Positions 9,593-21,500 of a stretch of DNA of 64,000 nucleotides are shown one piece after another. The stretch spans positions 110,217,962 through 110,281,961 of the forward strand of contig CM075729.1 in assembly GCA_037974335.1 (NCBI GenBank). The letters are read 5' to 3'. The DNA is from Prionace glauca (Eukaryota; Chordata; Chondrichthyes; Carcharhiniformes; Carcharhinidae). Position numbers and translations under genes: made by a program. Each line of letters opens with the position of its first letter. Position 1 is the first letter of the stretch. The notes under the pieces were generated by a model, which was not told the DNA's origin, ran no database searches, and worked only from the letters and a program-made list of their open reading frames with translations.

Positions 9593-12500
9593 GTTTGATG
9601 ATCAGCTTACTATTGGAAGATTGTAGTCGCTCTCCCCTCTCCCTGTAAAACAAGGAATGTCCAGTGAGTGATGGGACTGACAGAAAATCAGAGACAGAGG
9701 CTGGAACTCTCACTCGTACTGAGCCCCTACAACATAATTCAGAACCTTCACTCCCACCACGACCCGAGACTTGCACTCCCACCCTCACCTTGGACCCTTA
9801 CTCTGACTTGAGACCCTCACTGATACCCTGAACTCTCTCTGTAATCTGAGACCATTCTCACAATTCACAGATACTCCCCCTTTATCATGAACCCCTTATT
9901 CTCCCTTTCCCAACACTGGGGCTCTTCCACCCACTCTGTGCACCCCCCCCCACCCCCCCCGATACCAACCTGAGACCCACAGCCTAAGCCACCCCCACCC
10001 TGGAATACTCTCCCAGAATCCCTCCCCCCAGTGAGGAGCTGCTATTTTCCCTCCAATTCCTACCTTTCTTCTTGTAGATGACGACAGCCACAATGATGAG
10101 AGCGATGAGCACGAGGACCCCGACCACAATCCCGACAGTAACAGCAACCTGGGAGCAAGACTTTGGTTCTGTTAGAGAGAGAGAGAATGAGAGAGAGAGA
10201 GAATGAGAGAGAGAATGAGAGAGAGAACGAGAGAGAGAACGAGAGAGAGAACGAGAGAGAGAACGAGAGAGAGAACGAGAGAGAGAACGAGAGAGAGAGT
10301 GAATGAGAGAGAGAGAGAGAATGAGAGAGAGAACGAGAGAGAGAACGAGAGAGAGAGAGTGAATGAGAGAGAGAGAGAGAGAATGAGAGAGAGAGAGTGA
10401 ATGAGAGAGAGAGAGTGAATGAGAGAGAGAGAGAGAATGAGAGAGAGAGAGAATGAGAGAGAGAGAGAGAATGAGAGAGAGGGAATGAGAGAGAGAGAGG
10501 GAATGAGAGAGAGAGAGGGAATGAGAGAGAGAGAGAGAATGAGAGAGAGAGAGAGAGGATGAGAGAGAGAGAGAGAGAGAATGAGAGACACAGAGAATGA
10601 GAGAGTGAGAGAGAGAGAGAGAGAGAGAGAACATAAGAACATGAGAAATAGGAGCAGGAGTAGGCCATCTGGCCCTTGGAGCCTGCCCCGCCATTCAATA
10701 TGATCATGGCTGGTCTGTCGCTGCTTAGTTCCACATTCCCGCCCTCTCCCCATAACCCTTAATCCTCTCGCTTATCAAAAACCCATCAACCCGCGTCTTA
10801 AAAGTATTTAGCAAGGCAGCCTCCACCACTTCAATGGGCAGAGAATTCCAGAGATTCACCACCCTTTGAGTGAAGAAGTTCCTCCTCAACTCCGTTCTAA
10901 ACTGCACCCCCTTTATCTTGAGGCTGTGCCCCCTAGTCCTACTGTCCTTTCTGAGCAGGAAGAGTATCTCCACCTCTATCCTATCAATCCCATTCATCAT
11001 CTTATATGTCTCAATGAGATCTCCCCTCATTCTTCTAAACTCTAACGAGTACAAGCCCAGTTTATTCAGCCTCTCCTCATAGCTCAACTCCCTCAACTCC
11101 GGCATCAGCCTAGTAAACCTCCTCTGCACTCCCTCCAAGGCCAAAATATCCTTGCGTAAGTGCGGCAACCAAAACTGCACACAGTACTCCAGCTGCGGCC
11201 TCACCAATGCCCTATACAGCTGCAGCAAGACCTCCCTACTTTTATATTCAATCCCCTTCGCTATGAAGGCCAGCATCCCATTCGCCTTCCTGACCACCTG
11301 CTGCACCTGCAAGCTGGGTTTTTGCGACTCATGCACAAGGACCCCGAGGTCCCACTGCACCGTTGACTACTGCAGTTTTTCCCCCTGTATAAGTAATAGT
11401 CCTTCCTACCATTATTCCTACTAAAGTGGACCACCTCTCACTTGCCAACATTAAATTCCATTTGCCATTTCCTGGCCCATTTGCCCAGCCTATCTAGATC
11501 CTTCTGCAGACTCTCCACACCCTCCGCGCAATTTGCCGTTCCCCCAATCTTGGTGTCATCAGCAAATTTCGACACCCTACACTCGGTTCCCTCCTTCAGA
11601 TCATCTATATAAATGGTAAAAAGCTGAGGCCCCAGAACCGACCCCTGGGGCACTCCACTAGTCACCATCAGCCAATCCGAATAGCACCCATTAACCGCCA
11701 CTCTCTGCCTCCTATTTCACAACCAATCCTCTACCCACGCTAACACCCTACCCCCAACTCCATGTCCCCTGACCTTCTGCAATAACCTCTTATGAGGTAC
11801 CTTGTCAAACGCCTTCTGAAAATCAAGAAGGACCGCATCCACCGGCTCTCCTCTATCCACCGCCTTAGACACATCCTCATAGAACTTCAATAAATTTGTC
11901 AGACACGACTTCCCCTTAACGAAACCGTGCTGCATCTGCTCTATCAAGCAAATCCCCTCAAGATGCCTCGCTATTTCCTCCTTGATGACGGATTCTAACA
12001 TTTTACCTACAACAGACGTTAAACTAACCGGCCTATAATTCCCCGCCTTTTGCCTGCCACCTTTCTTAAACAATGGCGTAACATTAGCCGTTTTCCAATC
12101 TTCCGGCACTTCCCCGGAATCCAGTGACATTTGGAAAATAACCACCAAGGCATCCACTATCACCTCCGCCATTTCTTTCAGAACCCTCAGATGCATTCCA
12201 TCCGGTCCTGGGACTTGTCCACAATCAGTCCCTCCAGTCTGTCGAGCACCGCCTCTCTAGTAACAATAATGTCATTGAGACCCTCTAGTCCTACCACCTT
12301 TCCATCGCTAACACCCTGCAAATTATTCACGTCCTCCTCTGTGAAGACCGAAACAAAAAAGTTATTCAAGACCTCAGCCATTTCCCCATCCCCTACCACT
12401 AAGTCCCCCCTCTCATCCTCTAAGGGTCCAACATTCACCCTAGCCAGCCTCTTCCTTTTCATATATTTATAAAAACTCTTGCTATCCTTTTTTATATTAA

Positions 12501-15500
12501 GCGCTAGCCCAGCCTCATAGTTTCTCCTACCCTTCTTTATCAAATTCTTTGTCAATCTTTGTTGACATTTAAACCTCTCCCAATCCTCTTCTCGCCCACT
12601 ACTCTTAGTACTCTAAACGCCTCCACTTTTAATTTAACACTTTCCTTCACCTCCTTTGTTATCCACGGCTTATCACCTCTCCTCCTATGGTTCTTTTTAA
12701 CCATCGGAATAAATTTCTGCTGAGCACCAAGAAAGATCTCCTTAAAGATCCTCCACTGCTCCTCAGCAGACCTACCTTCCAACGCGCTCCCCCAGTCAAC
12801 ATTCGCCAATTCTTCTCGCATCCTATCGTACTCCCCTCTGTTCAAACAAAGGACAAGTGTCCGGGAACCCACTTTCTCCTCCTCCATCTGCACCAGAAAC
12901 TCCACCATACAATGATCACTCTCCCAAGAGGATCCTTCATCACAAGGTCCCTAATTCTACCCGCCTCATTACAAAACACCAGATCCAAGATAGCTCGCTC
13001 CCTCGTCAGCTCCCTCGTTGAACACACTGTTCAAGGAAATTATCCCAGCAGCATTCCAAGAACTCCTCCTCGAGCCCTCCGTGTCCAACATGGGTCGGCC
13101 AATCAATATGTAGATTGAAATCCTCCATAATTATCACCGTTCCATTCCTGCACGCCGCACTTATTTGCGCGTTAACAGCCCGCCCCACCTCCAGATCATT
13201 ATTCGGGGGCCTATAGACGACACCCACCAGCGTCTTCCTCCCTTTGCTGTTCCTAATCTCCACCCACAACGATTCCACTTTCTGCTCTTTGGTTCCTATA
13301 TCATCCCTTGCTACCACCCTGATGCTATCCTTAATCAACAGAGCTATGCACCGCCCTTTTTCCTCCCGCCTATCCTTCCTAAACACTTGATACCCCTGTA
13401 CATTCAGCTCCCAGTCCCTGTCACCTTGCAGCCACGTCTCTGTAATGGCCACCAGATCATATCCATTTGTGCTGATCTGCGCCATCAGCTCATCCACTTT
13501 ATTCCGAATGCTTCGTGCATTCAGATAAAGCGCTTTCATCCCAGCCTTCACCTGGACCCTACTTGCCAGAATGCCACCAACCATACTCACGCCCCGTACT
13601 CCCTTTATTATTGGGACATCCCCGGCCTCTTCCCTTACCTGTACCCTATCCTTAACTTTAGACCCCGTAATGTCACCTACCCTCGCACCCTCCCCCCCTC
13701 TAATTAGTTTAAAGCCCTCTCTACAGTCCTATTTACACGATTCGCCTGGACTCTGGTCCCAGCACGGTTCAGACCAACCCCATCCCACCTGAACAGGTCC
13801 CACCTACCCCAATACTGATGCCAATACCCCATAAATTCAAACCCATTCCTCCCACACCAATCCCTGAGCCACCCATTCACTTCCTTAATCTTATCAACCT
13901 TACGCCTGTCTGCACTCGGTTCAGGCAGTAGCCCAGAGATAACCACCTTGTCGGTTCTACTTTTTAATTCCATTCCCAGCTTTTCATACTCCCTCCCCAG
14001 ATCCTCAGTTCGCATTTTGCCTACGTCGCCGGCACCCACATGTACCACCACCACCGGATTCTCACTCTCCCATTCCAGGTTCCTCTGCAGCCCAGATGTG
14101 ACATCCCGGACCCAAGCACCAGGCAGACAACACACCCTTCTGTGCACTTTGTCATTGTGATAAAGGACAGTGTCAATACCCTTAACCCACTATCCCCAAT
14201 TACTACTACGTTCCTTTTCACCTTCTCTTTGCCTATGTCCTGCATCTGCATCACTGTACTGTGTGCAGTTTGCTCACCAACCTCACCCCCCTCATTCTCA
14301 TCCAGACTGGAAGCAAGAACCTCAAATTTGTTATGCAGATTGAGAGGCTGAGGCATCCGCTCCCCACCCTCCTTCCTCCGCTCCCCACCCTCCTTCCTCC
14401 GCTCAGCAGCCCCCTCTTGTTGCTGACCCTTAGAGTTAGCCAGTCTAGGGGGGGTGGATGTCACTTGCACCCCATTGACAATGGCACCCTCTCTCCCCCT
14501 GATGAGCCTCAGTGTCTGTAGCTCAGAGGCCAGCTCATCTTCCTTGAGCTGGAGCTCCTCCAGCAACCTGCACTTACTGCAGACATGGTCACTGGGAAGG
14601 ACCCTGGGGTCCACCAGCTCCCACATCATACAGAAACAACATATTTGCACATGGCTGTGCTTGTAACTCGCCAATCTGATTTACCACACTCCACATGCAT
14701 GTAACTCGACCTGAGACTTGATTTTTTGCCTTCTTCTCCTGATTGTTAGCAGTCACTCATTCCTTGACTCCCTTCAAACTCTTAAGCTGTGGGTGATGCA
14801 CAATTCACAAAGCCCTGAACTGCCTGAATGCACTGCAGTGAGGTCACCCTGAAATCCATTGTACAAAGAACCCCCAGTTTTTGTTGCAACACTATGGATT
14901 TCCTACGGAAACTCAGCACATGTGGAGCAGTTGAACCAAGGACACTCCACGTCACAATGGATGTCTCGGCGCTCTACACCAACATCCCCCATGACGACAG
15001 CATTGCTGCGACTGCCTCAGTACTCAATGCTGACAACTGCCAGTTTCCAGATGCTATTTTACAACTCATCCGCTTTACCCTGGACCCTAATATCTTCACC
15101 TTCAACAACCAGTTTTTCATCCAGACACATGGAACAGCCATGGGGACCAAATTTGCACCTCAATATGCCAACATCTTCATGCACAGGTTCGAACAAGACT
15201 TCTTCATGACACAGGACCTTCAACCGATGCTATACACTAGATACATCGATGACATTTTCTTCCTTTGGACTCATGGCAAACAATCACTGTAACAACGATA
15301 TGATGACATCAACACGTTCCATCCCACCATCAGGCTCACCATGGATTATTCTCCGGAATTGGTGGCATTCTTGGACACACGCACCTCCATCAAGGACGGT
15401 CACCTCAGCACCTCACTGTACCGCAAGCCCACAGATAATCTCTTGATGCTCCACTTCTCCAGCTTCCACCCTAAACACGTTAAAGAAGCCATCCCTTACA

Positions 15501-18500
15501 GACAAGTGCTGCGTTTAAACAGGATCTGCTCAGACGACGAGGATCGCGACAGACACCTTCAGACGCTGAAAGATGCCCTCACAAGAACAGGATATGGGCT
15601 CAACTCATCGAACGATAGTTCCAATGCGCCACAGTGAAAAACCGCACCGACCTCCTCAGAAGGCAAACACGGGACACAGTGGACAGAGTACCCTTCATCG
15701 TCCAGTACTTCCCTGGAGCGGAGAAGCTACGACATCGTCTCCAGAGTCTTCAACACATCATTGATGAAGACGAACATCTCGCCAGGGCCATCCCTACACC
15801 CCCACTTCTTGCCTTCAAACAACCGCACAACCTCAGACCATTGTTCGCGGCAAACTACCCAGCCTTCAGGAGAATGGTGACCACAACACTGCCACAGCAA
15901 CCACTGCAAGACATGCCAGATCATGGAGATGAATGACATCACCTCACGTGAGAATACCATCCACCAGGTACAGGGCACATACTCTTGCAATTCGGCCAAC
16001 GTTGTCTACCTAATACACTGCAGGAAAAGATGTCCCGAAGCTTGGTACGTTGGGGAGACTATGAAGATGCTATGACAACGGATGAATGAACATCGCTCGA
16101 CAATCACCAGGCAAGACTGTTCTCTTCCTGTTGGCGAACGCTTCAGTGGTCACAGGCATTCGGCCTCTGATCTTTGGGTCAGCATTCTCCAAGGCGGCCT
16201 TCACGACACATGACAGCGCAGAGATTGATAGCCAAGATCTGCACACATGAGGATGGTCTCAACCGGGATCTGGGGTTCATGTCGCACTATCTGTAACCCC
16301 CATGACTTGCCTGGGCTTGTAAAATCTCACTTACTGTCCTGTCGGGAGACAATACACATCTCTTTAACCTATGCTAATGCTACTTCCATTTACATTGTCT
16401 GCATCTTTAAGACTTGAATAGCAGGTTAGCTGCAAAGACTTGCATTCTAATCAGTATTCTGTAAACTGTGTGTGTCTTTATATGCCCTTCTCTGATCAGA
16501 ACCTCACACACACCTGACGAAGGAACACCATTTCCGAAAGCTTGTGAGCTTACTATCAAATAAACTGGTTGGACTTTAACCTGGTGTTGTGAGATTTCTT
16601 ACTGTGTTTACCCCAGTCCAACGCCGGCATCTTTACATCATTACAGCAGTATCCCAGGATACACTAGCTCCTGTCAGGCTGCAATATCCCAGATATACAG
16701 GGCCCCACCATACTGTAATATCCCAGAACACTCCAGGTCCAGATTTACTCTACTGTCCAAAGGTACACTAGGTCGTGTGCTACTGTAATACCGCTTGATA
16801 CATGATATCATGTCGTACTGTAATATCCCAGGATGCATCAACACCAGTCATACTTTAATATCCCAGGATACACCAGGCCCTGTTATACTATAATACAATG
16901 TGGAGATGCCAGCGTTGGACTGGGGCAAACACATTAAGAAGTCTCACAACACCAGGTTAAAGTCCAACAGGTTTATTTGATAATAAACCCACTAGCTTTC
17001 AGGGTTTGCCCTTACGGCATGTGAGCAGAGAGTTCAGGTCACAAGCAGAGCATATAAAGGCACACACACAGTTTACAGAGTAGAATGCAAGTCTTTACAG
17101 CCAATCAATTCTTCAAGATACAGACAATGTGAGTGGAGAGAGCATTAAGCACAGGTTAAAGAGATGTGTATTGTCTCCAGACAGGACAGTAAGTGAGATG
17201 TTGCAAACCCAGACAAGTCACGGGGGTTACAAATAGTGTGACATGAACCCAAGATCCCGGTTGAGGCCGTCCTTATGTGTGTGGAACTTGGCTATCAGTC
17301 TCTGCTCAGTGCCGAGTTGCAAGAGTACGTGCCGTGTACCTGGTGGATGGTGTCCACGCGTGAGATGATGGCATCCATGTCGATGATCCGGCATGTCTTG
17401 CAAAGGTTGCTGTGGCAGGGTTGTGTGGTGTCAACGGTTGAATGAACGCCGCTCGATAATCACCAGGCAAGACTGTTCCCTTCCTGTTGGCGTGCACTTC
17501 AACTGTCACAGGCATTCGGCCTTTGATCTTCGGGTAAACGTTCTCCAGGTTGGCCTTAATGACACACGACAGCACAGAGTCACTGAGCACAGACTGATAG
17601 CCAAGTTCCACACACATGAGGACGTCCTCATCCAGGACCTTGGGTTCATGTTACACTATCTGTAACCCCCATGACTTGCCTGGGCTTGCAACATCTCACT
17701 TACTGTCCTGTCTGGAGACAATACACATCTCTTTAACCTGTGCTTAATGCTCTCTCCACTCACATTGTCTGTACCTTTAAGAATTGATTAGCTGTAAAGA
17801 CTCACATTCTAATCAGTATTCTGTAAACTGTGTGTGTGCCTTTATATGCTCTGTGACCAGAACTCTCCACTCACCTGACAAAGGGGCAAACCTCGAAAGC
17901 TAGTGGGTTTACTATCAAATAAACTTGTTGGGTCTTTAACCTGGTGTTGTGAGACTTCTTTACCGTAATATCCCAGGGTGCACAAAGACCATTCATACTT
18001 TAATGTCCCAGGATATACCAGGCCCTGTTATACTGTAATATCAGTAAAAAGTCTGACAACACCAGGTTTTAGTCCAACCTATTTATTTGATAATAGACTC
18101 ACAAGCTTTCGAGGGGACTGCCTCTTCGTCAGGTGAATGGAAAGTTCTGGCCTCAGACAGAGCATATAAAGCACAGACAGTTTAGAGATTACTGATTAGA
18201 ATGCGAATCCTTACACCTAACCTGCTGTTCAAGACCTGAAGTGGCTGATAATGTGAGTGGAAGGAGAACTGATCACAGTTTAAAGAGATGTGTATTGTCT
18301 CCAGACAGTACAGTAAGTGAGGTTTTGCAAACCCAGGCAAGTCACGGGGGTTACAGATAGTGCGACATGAACCCAAGATCCCTGTTGAGACCGTCCTCAT
18401 GCGTGCAGAACTTGGCTATCAGTCTCTGTTCAGCGACTCTGCGCTGTCGTGTGTCGTGAAGGCCGCCTTGGAGAATGCTTACCTGAAGGTCAGAGGCCGA

Positions 18501-21500
18501 ATGCCCGTAACCACTGAAGTGTTCGCAAACATTGCCTGGTGACTGTCGAGCGATGTTCATTCATCCGTTGTCGTAGCGTCTGCATGGTCTCCCCAATGTA
18601 CCATGCTTCGGGACATCCTTTCTTGCAACGTATCAGGTAGACAATGTTGGCCGAGTTGCAAGAGTATTTACCATGTACCTGGTGGATGGTATTCTCACGT
18701 GTGATGATGGTATCCATGTCGATGATCCGGCATGTCTTGCAGAGGTTGCTGTGATAGGGTTGTGTGGTATTGTGGTCACTGTTCTCCTGAAGGCTGGGTA
18801 GTTTGCTGCGAACAATGGTCTGTTTGAGGTTGTGTGGTTGTCTGAAAGCAAGAAGTGGGGGTGTGGGGATAGTCCTGTTCGATGTTCGTCTTCATCAATG
18901 ATATGTTGAAGACTCCAGAGAAGATGTCGTAGCTTCTCCGCTCCGGGGAAGTACTGGACGACGAAGGGTACTCTGTCCATTGTGTCCCGTGTTTGCCTTC
19001 TGAGGAGATTGGTGTGGTTTTTCGCTGTGGTGCATCGGAACTGCCGATCTATGAGTCGAGCACCATATCCTGTTCTTATGAGGGCATCTTTCAGGGTCTG
19101 GAGGTGTCTGTCACAATCCTGCTCATCTGAGCAAATCCTGTGTATACGGAGGGCTTGTCCATAGGGAATAGCTTCTTTAACATGTTTAGGGTGGAAGCTG
19201 GAGAAGTGGAGCATTGTGAGATTGTCTGTGACCTTGCGGTACAGTGAGGTGCTGAGGTGACCGTCCTTAATGGAGATGCGTGTGTCCAAGAATGCAACTG
19301 ATTCTGGGGAATAGTCCATGGTGAGTCTGATGGTGGGGTGGAATTTGTTGATATCATCATATAGTTGTTTCAGTGATTGTTCACCATGAGGCCAAAGTGC
19401 TTTATATGAGGCAGTCCCCTCGAAAGCTTGTGAGTATAATATCAAATAAATAGGTTGGACTAAAACCTGGTGTTGTCAGACTTTTTACTGTGTTTACGCC
19501 AGTCCAACGCCGGCATACCCACATCATGAATACTGTAATATCCCAGGATACTAAAGGATCTCATGATACGCAGAGCCCTGTCCCTCTGTAATGTCCAATA
19601 ACACAACGGGTCCTGTATCCCAGTTATTTCCCAGCATGCACCGGGCCCTGTCGTGCTGTAATATCCCATGGTACACCAGGCCTTATCCATCCTGTAATAT
19701 CCCACAACACACTGGATCCTGTTGCACTGTAATACAGCAGGATACAGTGGGGTATGTTTCATATCAAATCCATGGATACACAATTATTTCCCTCTGATGG
19801 TGGTGCCATGATATATAACACATTGAATAATATTTATTTCCCTCTCTCTGTATCCCGGGTCTCAGGCTGTCCTGGGCTGACAGCTCAGCACTGACCCTCC
19901 CTCCTGTGATCCTGCTCTGAGGCTGGGTCCTCTCTAACAGTGAGAAACAGTCTTACCGTAAATCACCTCCAGTGTCTCCTTCATCCCGCTGTGTTCCACC
20001 CGACAGGAATACTCGGCCTGGTCCTCTGGATCAAACTCGATCCATTTCCGGATCTGGTAGGTGCTGTCGTGATTGGGTAAGATCCCAGTGGACAGAGTCT
20101 CACCAATCACCACTCCGTCTCTCCACAGATTCACCTCGATGGTCTGAGGGTAAAACCCGGTGACGGCACAGGACAGCCGGTTAGAATCACCCAGACGGGT
20201 AAAGGACACGACGGGGGCAACTGAGAGAGAAAGAAAGAGGAGTCAGTACAGGAACCTCGAGATAGAGAGTCCCGGCATCACCCCCTTCACCGACTCTCAC
20301 TCCCCCCTCACTCACCGACTCTCACTCCCCCCTCACTCACCGACTCTCACTCCCCCCTCACTCACCGACTCTCACTCCCCCCTCACTCACCGACTCTCAC
20401 TCCCCCCTCACTCACCGACTCTCACTCCCCCCTCACTCACCGACTCTCACTCCCCCCTCACTCACCGACTCTCACTCCCCCCTCACTCACCGACTCTCAC
20501 TCCCCCCTCACTCACCGACTCTCACTCCCCCCTCACTCACCGACTCTCACTCCCCCCTCACTCACCGACTCTAACTCCCCCCTCGCTCACCGACTCTCAC
20601 TCCCCCCTCGCTCACCGACTCTCATTCCCCCCTCGCTCACCGACTCTCACTCCCCCCCTCACTCACCGACCCTCACTCCCCCCTCGCTCACCGATTCTCA
20701 CTCCCCCCCTCACTCACCGACCCTCACTCCCCCCCTCAACTCGCCGACTCTCACTCCCCCCCTCACTCACCGGTTCTCAATTCTCTCTGTCCGTACTCCA
20801 GGTATTTTCTCAGCCACTCGATACACTCCACTTCCAGGTAATGTTTCCATTGCTGATTGTTGTCAGTCTGTTGGTCCCGTCTGTTTTTGATGATCTCCCC
20901 CCAGGGCACCGGGGTCACCCACACCATGTGATTCTTGTTGAAGCTGATGTAATCTTGTCCATCCCACCCATACTGGTTGAATCCACTCGTAGTCCCATCA
21001 TCCCTCAGGTCACAGCCAGTCATCATCTGGTAGACATGGATCCCTGTGGATCAGAAACACAAACAGCCAATCAGAGACACTCCCAATGGGTGATCCCATC
21101 TGCACAGACAATCAGAACCAGTCTCACTGGGTGATCTCATCCTACCAACCAATCAACATCAACTACACTGCCCCCCCCCCACAAAACACACACAGCCAAT
21201 CAGAGCCAGCCTCAATCCCTCCACACATTCACAGCCAATCACATTTCCTGTCACATCTCCTCATTATGTGGAGATGCCGGCGTTGGACTGGGGTAAACAC
21301 AGTAAGAAGTCTGACAACACCAGGTTTAAGTCCAACCGATTCATTTGATAGTAAACTCACAAGCTTTCGAGGTTTCCCTCTTCATCAGGTGAATGGAGAG
21401 TTCTGGCCTCAGACAGTACATATAAAGCACGGACAGTTTACAGATTACTGATTAGAATGTGAATCTTTACACCTAACCTGCTGTTCAAGTCTTAAAGAGG

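Larger units (their letters stand above)
10628..14700 (-). mobile_element. Near full-length CR1 LINE in class I intron 4
   Basis: A roughly 4.07 kb CR1 element on the minus strand, with its 3' TTCTTATG tail at 10628. ORF2 runs from about 13590 down to 10730 and ORF1 from 14674 to about 13700. ORF1 starts with a Cys-rich zinc-finger-like part (CCFCMMWEL...HVCSKC) followed by an SGNH-esterase-like domain, an arrangement known in CR1. Several frame changes cut ORF2 into six or more pieces, so it is inactive. It lies in the same orientation as the class I gene. Confidence 0.93.

Noticed and set aside
10060-10734. Ser/Leu-rich and Arg/Glu-rich frames around 10.2-10.6 kb
   Set aside because: Translations of the GA/CT microsatellite. 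Only the exon at 10064-10168 is credible, because it has a transmembrane segment and splice sites.
20160-21134. A 324-codon plus-strand frame rich in [10 protein letters not shown]
   Set aside because: Translation of the 25-bp minisatellite plus the antisense of class I exons.
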